A DNA stretch of 64,000 nucleotides, taken from the NCBI RefSeq assembly GCF_005239225.2, contig NC_133300.1, forward strand, positions 11,127,875 through 11,191,874, read 5' to 3'. Each line of letters starts with the position of its first letter. Within the stretch, counting starts at the first letter, position 1. This document shows positions 1 to 11,394 of the stretch, in pieces. A model generated the notes under the pieces. It was given only the letters and a program-made list of their open reading frames with translations, was not told where the DNA came from and searched no databases. The position numbers and the translations under genes were made by a program. Origin of the DNA: Populus alba. Lineage: Eukaryota; Streptophyta; Magnoliopsida; Malpighiales; Salicaceae.

Positions 1-2241
1 GCATTGATGGTGGCAGAGCTGCTAAAACAGCAGGATCAACCTTCCCATGTGGCTGCAAAATGGATCATGCTCAGCTGTAAGGTTAAAAAAAAGACAAAGT
101 TGCATACAGGCACTCCGTGGCACAAGAACAAAAAATCCCGGAAAGAATAGAGCCTGCGTCTAGAAGATGAGTTCTGAGAGAGCAACCATACATGGCATAT
201 ACCACTAAATTTCCTATTTCAAACATGAACTAGAGAGAGATAAACCAATAAAGAAAGCATCAATGCATCCCTGGTTCATAGGGCACTTGAACTTTGTTCT
301 GATATGGACTAGTTCTCAAACTTCAAAGAAAAATTGAAAAGCATAAAAGCTACAATCTGCATGAACTCCCATTACAACAATAATTCCATGTATCAAAGTT
401 GTGCATACTTACCAGTATCATCTCTTCATCTTCATCACTGCCTTCCTCCTCAGCCACCATAGATGCTGCCAACCTAAACTAACTTGTCAATGCAATCAAC
501 AGAATATTAAACCAGAATTGGAAAGAGCATAGTATGACAATTGGACCAACAGCTTACATTTCGTCTAACTTCTCCTGATTGTAACTCTCTGCTGCCACAT
601 GATCTCTTCCCATATTGCTCCCTTCAAATTCAGTATGATCTGAGAAAATTTCCTTTCCCTTTGCATTATTTTCGTGCTTGTCATTCTGGTTCTCCAACTT
701 CAATGAAAAATTAAACACTTAGCATCATTTCAAAGTACAAATCAGACAAAAACAAACACAACACAGTGAACACAGGCTCTTAGTTAGCACAACAAGCACG
801 CATTTTTTGCAAGCTGTACCACATGTCATATTAAGATAAATCTCAATGTACAACTAGGCATTCAAGAACTGACCTGCTTGTCTTGATTACTTTTTCCCTT
901 TTCTGCAAATGATCTCTCTCTCATCTACATAAGAGACCTTATTAATGGGCAGAGGTAAAAAAAATAACACGGCAAACAAAGATGGAATGAACAGCACGTC
1001 TAATCAAGAAACCATACCAGAAGATCAAGTTGTATTAATGGAGGCAAAGCAGCTAAGACAGCTGGGTCTTCAACCTCATTCATTGGTGGCTGCAAAATAA
1101 ATTAAATACACCAACTATGACATATTGATCATTTTCGCTTAAGTTTCAAAATAATATTTAGTGAAGAATGGCTGAATGGCCGGGAGCTTTAAGAGCAGAG
1201 TCTTCACTTCTTAAAGAAGAATGTTCCATGGTGATAATCAAAACAAATTCCAGAGTTTGAACTTGCAAAACAAAAGAAATGAAGAAATGGACCGATACAA
1301 TAGCACTTGTTACCACAAAATCAAGAGATAACTTTTTTTTTTTCCTGTCGATTTCTTTACCAAAATCATCTCTTCATCTCCATCTCCATCGCTATCCATG
1401 TCCTCTACAGCAGCAGCAGCAGCAGCAGATGTGGATGCATTGTTATCTAAACTCCCACCTTCCTCAGCAGCAATGGAAGCTGCCAGCCTAAATCAACTCA
1501 TCATCGAAACAATCAACAAAAGTTGTTCTCCAGGCAAAAAAATCACAAAAAAAAGGTATACACACGTACATCTCATCAAGCTTTTCGGGCTCAGACAACA
1601 CACGTTTATTCTCTTCCAAAATCTTCGTCTGCTTGCCCTTCTTATTAGCAGCATTCTGCTTCTCAAGATCCTTTGCCAGTTCTTTCAGCCTCATTGACTT
1701 CAGCTGTGTTATAAAAATCAAATTTCAAAAACTAGGTACCAATTAGATTAGAAAATAATAATAAAAATAAATAAATAAATAAAAGAGCTTTTTGTTTTGT
1801 TTCGTTCAGTTTATAGACAGACTTGATTAAGAAGCAATTTCTCAGCGGTTTTGCGGATCTTAGCCTGGGCGTTCTCTCGCAGCCTCCGACGAGCGATGAC
1901 GGTGCGGCGCTTGAGAGCAGGGGTGGCACCGTCGAAGACGAAGACAGGCTTAGTGCGGAGATACAAAAGCTTACAAATTCGACGAAAGAAGCCAAGCAAA
2001 TGAGCGTTCCGTACCATCTCTCCCTTGTCGTCTCTCATCGCCTTCATGAACTGGACCAGCCATATACTGGCATCTAAAATCAAAATCAAAATCAAAATCA
2101 AATGAAATGGATACGTAGCTAGGGTTTTTGAAGAGAGGAGAAGAGCGGTGTACCGATGGCTAATTTCTTGCCGGCTAGAGTTTCTACGGATACTCGACGG
2201 CCGACGGGAGCCAGTAAGTCCCACAGACCTTGGACTCCCAT
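1..2241 (-). CDS. UVH3: XPG/UVH3 (ERCC5/RAD2-type) DNA repair endonuclease, 5' part, spliced, runs off left edge
   Basis: This is the N-terminal part of the structure-specific endonuclease that makes the 3' incision in nucleotide excision repair in the nucleus. Exons placed by GT..AG sites with matching phase: 2154-2241, 1823-2073, 1570-1703, 1361-1487, 1018-1089, 874-924, 558-697, 413-473 and 1-52 (continues off the window). The start at 2241 gives [12 protein letters not shown], the usual XPG N-terminus. Exons 1-2 then give the XPG-N nuclease half, with AIDASIW (an active-site Asp region), [28 protein letters not shown] and a basic helix ending KLLLNQ. Later exons encode the acidic, poorly conserved spacer, including a six-Ala run in exon 4 (CAG repeat on the plus strand near 1410). 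Oddity: the KLDEM / LAAS..EEMIL / [10 protein letters not shown] exon block appears twice (exons 3-5 and 7-9). The nuclease I domain lies beyond the window. Family identity is certain; the minor splice choices in exons 6-8 are inferred. Confidence 0.93.
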
Positions 2242-2473
2242 TTTGTTGCTCTTCTTTTCTTCAACTTCAGTTTCAGTTATTAGTTATGATGATGAATCAT
2301 CATCGTCTCATTGCCGCCAACACCGAGAATGGGTCCTTTTTATTTGTGGCACGAACAATTTTGAACACCTACCCACTTCGGCGTCGCTACTTTTCTATCT
2401 TTCTCGGTTAATGTTTCCCTACATTAACAATTATTAATTGATTAATTAACAGCTCAGGCTATTTCATTGCAAT
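2242..2473. other. Short 5' flank of UVH3 up to the hAT insertion
   Basis: These 232 bp hold the presumed 5' UTR and core promoter of the minus-strand UVH3 gene. No clear TATA box was recognised. The last eight bases (2466-2473, ATTGCAAT) are the left copy of the hAT target-site duplication, so any upstream regulatory DNA of UVH3 now lies beyond a 4.9-kb transposon. Confidence 0.6.
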
Positions 2474-3880
2474 TAGGGATGTTCAAAAAAATCGAATAAC
2501 CGAAAAAACCGAGAAAACCGATGAAAAATTAATCGAGTAAACCGAACCGAGACGAAAAACCGATTAAACCGATTACTAAAATCAAAAATCTTTCCGGTTC
2601 GGTTCGGTTTCGGTTTCACCACCAAAACCGGTGAACCGAACCGGTTACCCGACCTAGTATAAATACTAAATGCAAACGGTACAGTAAGTAAACTAATAAA
2701 GTGTAAACCTAAAAGCTAAACCTAAATTTACTTCTGCAGCCGCCCCCCCCCCACACCAGACCCTTCTTTCTTTTTAGTTTCCCCTTCAATTTTCATCTTC
2801 TCTGAATCTCTGCCTCTTGCCCCCGCATACGTCTCTTCTCTCGCAGATCAATAAGCATATAACCCAGATCTCCGCATCCATCTAGTATCCTTGCAGTCGA
2901 AAAAAAACCCGAACAAAACCCGACCCCTGGCGTCTCTCTTCACCTGCAACAGAAAGAGTCAAAGAGGTAAAGTTTACTATTTATCCATGTGTTAATTCTG
3001 GCCTTCGTGTGCTTGTAAGTTTTACTTGTAACATTTGTTCCATTAGAGATCTCTGACCTCTGCTTCTTTTTCTATCCTCTTGCAGGCTTGCAACTAGGGT
3101 TTTTGCATCTGTCTTCGGGTTCATCCCCTTTCCCCGGCTCTCTCTTCTTTCTGTTGATTTGTGTTGATATCGAGTTATTGATTGCTTTGTGTTGATTTCT
3201 GTTGACTGTTGATATCGAGTTATCTTTCGAAGTTTTTACTGTTTTTACATCTTGTAACATTTGCGTTGATTTGTGTTGATCTCTGATCTCTGTTGATTTG
3301 TGTTGATATCAATCCATTTTCTGTTGTATTAAATTATTAATTTTAGGCTGCTGACAGTATGTTCATGACTTTATTCTGTTTTATTGAAATTAAGAATTCT
3401 TTAAATTTTAATTATATTTTGGAGATTCAAGGTAGTCTTTTTTGTTCTTGGCTGATGTATGCTTAGTATTTTAGCATCAATGGTGTATTCTTTCTTTTAC
3501 AGTAATAATCCTTGCTCATAACTGGGATTTACTAGTTGCGTAAACTGTAAACATTGTTAAAATATTTTACATCTTTCTGCGTAAACTGAAATTGATGGCA
3601 ATGAATATTTTACATCTTTCTGCTAGGTAGTTTTTCTTTGATAAAATCATAAATGTGATGTTATGATCTATGTGACATGCACAGTAAATGTGTTAGATCA
3701 GCATGTGTAAATGCCACGGACTTTCAGGGTTTTGCTTGCTCTTTCCTTCAATTTTAGAATAGAAATTGGTCCATTACAGACTTTTTGCAATTGAAATTGG
3801 TCCATTACAGACTTTCAGGTTCATTGCATGTGTAATTTACAGTATGCAGGTTTTTTAAATTGTTGTTTTCTTAATTTCAG

Positions 3881-6144
3881 ATGGATAATAGGGAAAATCC
3901 TACATCGAATGAGTCAAATCCTTCAAGTTCAGAACCAAATTCTTTGCCCATTCCACTTCCAGTTACTACCTCCAGCACAAACAGCAACACTGAAGAAGGT
4001 AATCCACCTTCTAGATGTAATAAAAGAAAAAATCCCAAATTTGGGATCATTTTAAAAAACTAGATGGTAATGCTAAAACTCCTAGGGCTGCATGTAAGTA
4101 TTGTGGAAAAGACTATGCATGTCATACTATACTTAATGGGACTAGTAACATGTGGAGTCATCTAGGTGTATGCAAAAAATTTCCTTTTGTCATTGATCGA
4201 AAACAAAAAACTCTAGTTTTAGAACCTAAGCCTAAAATAGAGAGGGGTGATAATGGAGAGGAAAATTTGGTGACTATTAAGGCAGTGGGTTATAATTATG
4301 AAGAGTGTAGGAAAGCCCTTGGAAAAATGATTATACTTGATGAGCTACCTTTTAACTTTATAGAAAACCAAGGATTTAAATCATTTTGTAAAGTAATGCA
4401 GCCTAGATTTGATGTTCCTTCTCGTTTGACGATTTGGAGAGATTGTTTGAAAATTTATTTAGTTGAGAAGGAGAAATTAAAGAAAGCTCTTAAGGATCAA
4501 CGTTTATGTTTAACAACTGATACTTGGACATCAATCCAAAATATTAATTATATGTGTTTGACTGCTCATTGGATTGATGAAGGTTGGAACTTGAATAAAA
4601 GAATTCTAAACTTTTGTCAAGTTTCTAATCATAAAGGTGAAACCATTGGCCAAGCGATTGAGAGTTGTTTATTGGAATGGGGAATTGATAAGATTTTAAC
4701 AGTTACTGTAGACAATGCAAGTTCAAATAATTTGACAATAAAATATATGAAAAGAGTAACAATTGGGTGGGCAACTAATATATTGTCAAATGACTTCATG
4801 CATGTTAGATGTTGTGCACATATTGTTAATCTTATTGTATGTGCGGGGTTGAAAGATATTGATTATTCAGTGGTTAAAATTAGGAATGCAGTAAGGTTTG
4901 TTAGATCTTCTCCTTCTAGACAACTTGTTTTTAATCAATGTGCGGAAAGGTTGAAAATTGGGAGTAAAAAATCTGTTTGCTTGGATGTTGCAACTAGATG
5001 GAACTCTACATATATGATGCTAGATGCTGCTGTTAAATTTGATGTGGTTTTTATGAGGTTAGAAGAAACCGATCCTAGGTATTTGAGTTACTTTGAGGTT
5101 GATTCACAAGGGAAACAAAAAAACTTAGGTCCTCCTGCTTTAGAAGATTGGGAAAAGGCTAGATCTTTTGTGAAGTTCTTAAAATTATTTTACACGGTTA
5201 CATTGAAATTTTCTGGCTCGTTGTATGTGACATCTAATTCTTTCTTTCATGAATTGATTTCTATGCACACAAGCATATCTCAACTTTGTAGAAGTGAAGA
5301 TGTTTATGTATGTAAAATGGCGAAGAATATGATGGAAAAGTATAAAAAATATTGGGGGGATCAAGATGCACAAAACTTTTTGTTGTATGTGGCTGTTGTG
5401 TTAGATCCACGTTTCAAATTGAAGTATGTGAGATTTTGTTTTGGAAGATTATATGATGTTGAAGAGGCTGAAAATTTTACAATTAAGGTTAAAGATACTT
5501 TGCTAAGGTTGTTTGAGCATTACTTGAATGTTGATGAGAATGTTGAGGTTGTTCATAGTGTTGGAACAAGTATAAATGAAAATGTTAATGTTGATTTAAT
5601 GGTGGTAAATGATGATATGTTGGATGACTTGGCTTCTCAATTCAAAAAACATTTAGAGGAAGAGGGTAGTGTTAAAAAAAAAAAAATGAGGTTGAGAGGT
5701 ATTTGGGTGATGATTGTGAGGATCCAAATGATTTTAAATTAGATATTTTGGGTTGGTGGAGGTGTAATGCTACAAAATACAAGATTCTTTCTAAGGTGGC
5801 ACAACACGTGCTAGCTATCCCGGTATCTACAGTTGTTTCTGAAGCAGCATTCAGTACTGGCGGTCGTATATTAGATCCATTTCGAAGCTCTTTATCTCCA
5901 TCGACAGTGCAAGCACTTGTTTGCTGTCAGAATTGGTTGAGTTTAGCACCAATTCCAATCAACATTAGATCCTTCATGGATTATATTGAAAATTCTGAGA
6001 TGATTGAGTCAGGTAATTTCTCTTACAAATTTAAATTTAGTTATTTTATAATATTGTTTATTTACATATGTTTAATCTAACATTTTAATTTATGTTTTTG
6101 TAGAATTTGGTGAAAGTTTAAAAATCTCAACTGATTGTTTGTAA
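3881..6144 (+). pseudogene. hAT transposase, two frameshifts
   Basis: The start ATG at 3881 directly follows a TTTCAG acceptor. An N-terminal Ser/Asn-rich stretch leads to a BED zinc finger (WDHFKKL.., CKYCGKDY, then SHLGVC). A one-base frame change near 4035 separates the Met frame from the BED frame. The main open stretch, 4150-5742, carries the RNase-H-like core: LTTDTWTS (first Asp), VTVDNASSN (second Asp), then the helical insertion. A run of A at about 5679-5691 shifts frame again. The C-terminal hAT dimerisation region continues in the 5703 frame with LGWW, PVSTVVSEAAFSTGGR (the catalytic Glu region) and ALVCCQNWL. A final small intron (about 6013-6103) followed by a short exon ending at 6144 is plausible. 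Family assignment is firm. Whether the two shifts are true mutations or homopolymer sequencing errors cannot be told from the sequence. Confidence 0.88.
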
Positions 6145-6280
6145 GTAGTATTGGTGGCTTGATGCAATCTTGGAATATAATTGTTTTGGGTAATTAATTT
6201 GCTTTACCTTGTTAATTTCCCTTTAAATTTTGCATACTTAATTCTTTCAATAATTGAACTATAATATGTTGCTAATTTGC

Positions 6281-6785
6281 TGGTGTTGCTGGAATTTCTG
6301 GAATTGTGTTGCTGGAAGTTTTGTGAATGTTTGGATGGATGCTGCATGCTGGTGCTGGTGTTGCTGGAATTTCTGGAATTGTGCTGCTGGAAGTTTTGTG
6401 AATTTTTGGATGGATGCTGGTGCTGGTATTGCTGGAAGTTTTGTGAATTTTTGGATGTTGATGCTGGTGCTGGTATACTGGTGTTGCTGGAATTTCTGGA
6501 ATTGTGTTGCTGGAAGTTTTGTGAATTTTTGGATTTTGGTGCTAGTGTTGCTGGAATTTCTGGAATTGTGTTGCTGGAAGTTTTGTGAATGTTTAGATGG
6601 ATGTTGGTGCTGGTGTTGCTGGAATTTCTGGAATTGTGTTGCTGGAAGTTTTGTGAATTTTTGGATGGATGCTGGTGCTGGTATTGCTGGAAGTTTTATG
6701 AATTTTTGGATGTTGATGCTGGTGCTGGTATGCTGGTGTTGCTGGAATTTCTGGATGCTGGTGCTGGTGTTGCTGGAATTTTTTC
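6281..6785 (+). repeat. Minisatellite of GCTGGTGTTGCTGGAA-type units inside the hAT element
   Basis: Words such as GGTGTTGCTGGAATTTCTGG and GGAAGTTTTGTGAATTTTTG recur about every 65-125 bp. Two blocks starting near 6357 and 6611 match almost throughout, giving a higher-order period of about 254 bp. It lies downstream of the transposase stop. Two plus frames stay open across it and would give Trp/Cys-rich peptides, which I treat as a by-product of the repeat. Confidence 0.85.
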
Positions 6786-7371
6786 TTCGAAGTTCAAATT
6801 ATGCCAGATGTTTATGATAATTTATTGCTGGTTGCTAATGTATTCGCTTGTATTTTTCTAGTGCGAACAGACTTTTAATTTCAGGTTTTAAAATTTGATC
6901 ATGCATCTTGCATATTGCATTGATTTAGCACTTTGAGAAGTATATTAAAAGTTTGCATCTTTGTAGGATTTTAATTGCTATCCTAATTCATGTCCAGATT
7001 TTCATTTATATTGAAAGTTAGTAAATTCATATTAAAACTTAGCCATGTGAATTAGCTTAACATTTATTTTAAAAGCTAAACTTGCTTTAAATTTTGAAGC
7101 TTTAAAACCGTAAGCCAATTTTAAAGCTTAGTCATGCTAAATCTTCCCAAACCGTAAGCCAATTTTAAAACAAAAACCAAAAAAACCCATGGGATTAGGT
7201 TTCCCGGTTTTTTCCTTAAAAAACCGGATTTAACCGAACCGGACCGGTTCGGTTTGAACTGGTTTCCGGTCCGGTTCGGTTCATTGTTTGCAACAATACT
7301 GTAATTCGGTTTGGTTGGTTTTTTTAGTCTAAACCGAACCGAACCGAACTGTGAACACCCCTAATTGCAAT

Positions 7372-8471
7372 AACACCAACAAAACATTATTTATTATAGT
7401 AGTTTTTTTCTTTCCTTTTTTTATATTTGTTCCATGTATTGCTCTCGTGAAATTAATTTTATTTTCTGAATTTTAATGTTTAATATTATATTTGTTAAAA
7501 ATAGCACTTTTTATTTTTTTTATTAATATTTTATTAATTTATCATGATTTCTTGACCATGACCATACATTTAACTAGTTAACTTAAGACTCAAGTTGTTT
7601 TTTTTGTTTTTTTAATTATTATTTATTTATTTATTTTATATTTGATGACCATGATTAGAAATTGTGTTCATTAATATTTTTTATTTATTATCTTTGAGGT
7701 TATCCTAATTTCATGATCAAAATTGTTGGTTTGGAAGGTAGACCTGAGTTTACTCTATTTATTTTTTGGGTTCGTTTTAAATTGAATTATTTTTTTTAAT
7801 TGGGCTTTGTAAATTTTTTAGATTTACTGTCTATGGGGTGCTTCTAATAGGCTAATACAGGTCATGGATTTGACAAGTTGACTTATATTAACTCAATATA
7901 TTTTTTTTATCTTTTTTAATTAATTTTTTTTTCATTTCACCATCTAACAACTAAATTGTTTTTTATTTAGTTTTTTTTTTCAATTTTATCTTTTAATATT
8001 AGGTTGTTTGAGAATTAGACTTCGTTATTTTTTTCAATTTTCTTTTGTGAAGTTATCATAGTCTCATACATTTAGTTTTTTTTTCTCGATTTCAACTTTC
8101 AACATTGAATCTATTGAAAATGAGGCACCATAAATTTTTTTTATTTGCTTTTAATAAAGTTATCTCGGTCTTAAAACCTGAATAACTAGTTTAACATTTT
8201 AGTATGGATTAACTTGAGTTGTTGTTTTTTAAAAAATTGATTATTTTTATTTCATCATTTAACTTTGGGTTAGTTGAAAATTGAGTTTTGTAATTTTTTT
8301 AAATATACTTTCTATTGATTATCCTGATCCTTCTTAATTTTTTTTTATCCTTCATCATTTTTTAAATTGAATATTTTTTTAATTAGGCTTCGTAGTTGAT
8401 GTGCATCATAGGAATTAGAATCCATCTCGTAAAGCTAAATCTAATATTTTTCTATTGATTCAGATGATCTA
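7372..8471. other. AT-rich intergenic DNA, no recognisable gene
   Basis: This stretch is strongly T-rich, with long T runs on the plus strand. No open frame with family resemblance and no terminal repeats were found. It may be old decayed retrotransposon DNA. Confidence 0.5.
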
Positions 8472-8630
8472 ATGATAAGAGCAAGCGCAAAGCAACTACA
8501 ACAGCCCTTGACAAACCAAATTGGAATTATTGAAGCTATGTCGGAGTTAAAAATTAGCAATCAGTTTGAAATTGGTTCAAGGGTACTTATTTGCCTACAA
8601 TTGGAACTTCGAAATGGAAAAAGCTCTTAA
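8472..8630 (+). pseudogene. Remnant of a gypsy pol C-terminus
   Basis: A 52-residue frame starts MIRASAKQLQQPL and continues through a charged region to a stop. The opening resembles the (M/I)TRARAKKLKEAL motif that ends the polyproteins of the gypsy elements elsewhere in this window (for example near 57980). No integrase sequence precedes it, so it is a short relic. The match rests on one motif. Confidence 0.4.
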
Positions 8631-9242
8631 TGGTTCTTTTGATGCTAGGCTACTTGAATTTGGATTGATAATGCAAATAAGTGAAGAAATTTATGTTGTT
8701 TACGGTCATAACAATAGATGGATTTGAACCCGAATTTGAAGTCATCCATTGCATGTGATAACAAGACTTATTTAGATGAAATTCAAGTTCAGAACATGAT
8801 CTTTCTAGATTGTCCAACCATGATTGCATTGGACTTTTGTATAAAAAGTTATAGCTGTTTTAAATTTGGTTTGCTTATGTTTCAAAAAGGTCAAAAAAAC
8901 GTGTTAGTTAAATTTATCTAGTTACTTTATTAAAAACCAAGTTTTTAGGCTTGATTTTTGTCATGTTGATTTTTCCTAACTTTGGAGGGATGTTCCAATT
9001 ATAAATATAGTATCAAAATATGTAATAAACACTTTTGACCAAGATTTGAAACTTAATTCAGAGAATTAAGAGTTGTTCTTCCAAATTGATTTTGTTCAAT
9101 CACAAAGAGTGTGGCGTCGAAATCCTAGATTGATCTTTGTGGCATCCAGATCGACTTATCAAAGTATCATTCTAGTCTATCCTCCATCTTATTTACCTTA
9201 AAATCACTATAATCCAATCTAAATACCAAAAGAAAGACAACA
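8631..9242. other. Unassigned AT-rich stretch
   Basis: A short open frame at 8718-8921 has no recognised family. This could be the decayed 3' end or LTR of the element whose pol relic lies just upstream. Nothing else could be supported. Confidence 0.4.
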
Positions 9243-10265
9243 TGATACGATCCAAGCAAGGTCAAATTCAGATGTTGATGTAAAATGTGCAACTGCCCAA
9301 TTTTACGGCAAAAGTCATAATTCTCAATCCTACCATTGGATCGGGCTGACATTTTACGTGGAATCTCCTGACATGTTGTCCTACCTTGGGTTAGAATATC
9401 ATGTCAATCGGAGTTCGGCAAGGCATCCAAACACAGGTCAACAGAGGCTGTACAAGTTTTGTTATTTACTTCATTTTGACCTGTGAACTTCCTATTTGGC
9501 CATGATTCTTTTCTTAAAAGGATGTGGCAGCTGATTTTGGGAATCTCCTAATTCTACAAAGATCTTTAATGGGCTGCAACATAGTTTCCAAGTGTGGTAA
9601 GGATTCATAAATGTTTCAAAATCCTTTTCTTACAAGGATTCCTTATTCATCCTAGCTACAAAAAAAAAAAAAAGGAAAGAAGATTTCAGAATTAATTCCA
9701 CCTTCAGATTTGATTCTCCTAGCTTATATAGGACTTCTAAAGGGCAACAAATCTGATCCTATCATATTTAGGATATTAAATTCAGATTTATTTATTTTAT
9801 TGTTATTTTTCTTCTTAGTTTGGGGTTTATTTATATTATTTGGGTTTAATTGTAAGTGAGCATCATATAAGTCCACACAAGGGGTCCATTAGGGTTTATT
9901 TTAGTTTGCAGCCACTATAAATAAGGGCATAACCAGACATGTAAGGTAGACAATTCAGATTAATAAAACTTCTTGTTTGTCGCCCTTTGTGTGTGTGTGT
10001 TGGTGAGATAATCTCCCTTCCATGGTTCTCTAAAGAATTGAAAAATGACTTATCGAAGAACAACTGTCTTTGTGGCGTCATCCTTATACTTCTCGTTCGC
10101 GAATCAATATTCATTGGGTGGGGGTCTCCGTTTCCAATAGTGTTGGTGCCTAGGTACAAGTTATCTTTGTGTCACACTCCTATCAAACCTGATTTACTTG
10201 GCTTTCCGGGAATTGGTGTCTTTGCGTGTGGGTTGCGTGATCACGTGATCACGAGGTTCGCATCA
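9243..10265 (+). mobile_element. Solo gypsy LTR, chimeric type (A1-like U3 with B-like R-U5)
   Basis: It begins TGATACGATCC and ends GGTTCGCATCA (TG..CA). The first ~420 bp follow the LTR of the tandem array (29886-36582). The rest follows the B/G LTR type (58139-58887), including TATAAATA at 9916-9923, a GT run near 9987 and the terminal GTGATCACGAGG block. Flanks are CAACA and CAATA, four of five bases equal, consistent with an old target duplication. No internal region is attached. Confidence 0.75.
9916..9923 (+). promoter_or_regulatory. TATA box of the LTR at 9243
   Basis: TATAAATA lies in the same LTR context as TATAAATA at 58547-58554 in the G element. Transcription would start shortly downstream, in the R region. 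Inferred from motif and position only. Confidence 0.5.
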
Positions 10266-10750
10266 CAATACAACCAGACCCATCCTTCATCCATTTTTGT
10301 TAGAATCATTGTTGCTGATTTTTGAATCATTCACGGCACATCATAAGGCAAGGGTGTTATCGTTTTCTTTTTTAGAATATAGTGAGATTACGTGTATGAC
10401 TTTAAGGACAAAAAAATTATGCCAGTGAAACAAGGGGTTTGACATCTTTTTCTCACAGTTTTTTTTGTAATTATTGGTTTGGTTAAGAGTTGTAATGTAA
10501 TTTACCATTTAATTCATGATTTTTAAATGCAAAAAGTTGTTAGCGCGTGGATGACGTTGCGCACTTTGGGCGGCGCGTGCACCATCTCCTGGTAAAATAA
10601 GCTTTCGATGTCTCATTTGGTTCTCCTTCGTGTCCTCTTCCTTTATTGGTGGCTCATGGTGCAACAACCTCATTGGTTAAATCAGTTTATCCATTTATCT
10701 TCCACGTAAGGAGTAAATGGGGCAACAACAAAAAAAATTGTGTTTTAGGA
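10266..10750. other. Unassigned flank
   Basis: No coding similarity or terminal repeats were found. A GC-richer patch near 10545-10595 (GCGCGTGGATGACGTTGCGC) stands out from its AT-rich surroundings but was not identified. Confidence 0.4.
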
Positions 10751-11300
10751 TTTTACATTGAGTTCACTAAAATCTCCTTTATAACAGGAGGTCCCAAGTT
10801 GTCAATAATTTATCTTGCATGTATTTGCATTCACATCCCAACCATAAACACATCCATAATTGGTTCAACTCAACTATTCAATTTATTCAAGAATATATTC
10901 ATGACAAATCTTTTTATTCAATTTCCATCTCATAACACATGCATAAATTAGTAATTAAGATAAACATCCCAGCATTGAAATTTCATATACAAACACAACA
11001 CAACTTAGCATTCTAAATATAAACTAGTACATTATAATATTCCAAGTGCAAATTAATACATTTTAATACTCCAACTACAAAATAATACAAGGAGTATACT
11101 ATTATGTCCAGGTTAGATGATTACTGCATAACAAAAATACATAAATAATCCCTAAGTTCCTAACTTATACAAAAAGGGTCGAAGAACCTAAATTCTACTC
11201 TTGACGTGAATGGGAAAGACCTGAAAATTATAATTTTCAATATAATTAAAAATAAAATACAAACAATTGCAAGAAAGAAAAATTTATACAACACATCCAC
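10751..11300 (-). repeat. Possible LTR fragment related to the right-edge gypsy LTR
   Basis: The segment around 10775-10805 (AGGAGGTCCCAAGTTGTCAA) resembles the last bases of the window (GGGAGGTCCCAAGTTATCAA), which lie inside the minus-strand LTR starting at 63833. The following A-rich DNA could be the rest of that LTR. Boundaries are approximate. Confidence 0.4.
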
Positions 11301-11394
11301 CTACTTAAGTCATATGCAATTCTACATACAACAATTAGCCCTTTTAAGGATTAGCTAATTTGTTTCCATAATTGTGTCTTCCTTTTTTATATAT

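Larger units (their letters stand above)
2474..7363 (+). mobile_element. hAT superfamily DNA transposon, 4.9 kb, with TIRs and 8-bp TSD
   Basis: Left end TAGGGATGTTCA and right end TGAACACCCCTA form imperfect terminal inverted repeats (one mismatch in 12). ATTGCAAT flanks both ends (2466-2473 and 7364-7371), an exact 8-bp duplication as expected for hAT. Both subterminal regions (about 2480-2650 and 7195-7350) are dense in CCGGTTCGGTT / AACCGAACCGG words in both orientations, the likely transposase-binding clusters. Inside are a long 5' leader with possible introns (2700-3880), a BED-finger hAT transposase gene (3881-6144), a minisatellite (6281-6785) and AT-rich filler. The gene is frameshifted, so the copy is probably not autonomous, although its ends look intact. 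Confidence 0.93.

Noticed and set aside
1279..1697. Plus-strand Gln-rich and Ala-rich frames near 1400
   Set aside because: They are antisense shadows of UVH3 exon 4, whose alanine codons give a CAG repeat on the plus strand.
1811..2224. Taking the minus-strand frame at 2224 as the UVH3 start
   Set aside because: That frame reads intron 1 (LILILILIL). The ATG at 2241 with a GT..AG intron 2074-2153 restores [19 protein letters not shown] in phase.
6254..6861. Three overlapping Trp/Cys-rich open frames
   Set aside because: They arise from the minisatellite, which keeps two frames open. No start context, no recognisable domain, and the position is downstream of the transposase stop.
7372..8400. 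Possible matrix-attachment or origin-like AT-rich region
   Set aside because: Base composition alone is not evidence; no specific motif arrangement could be supported.
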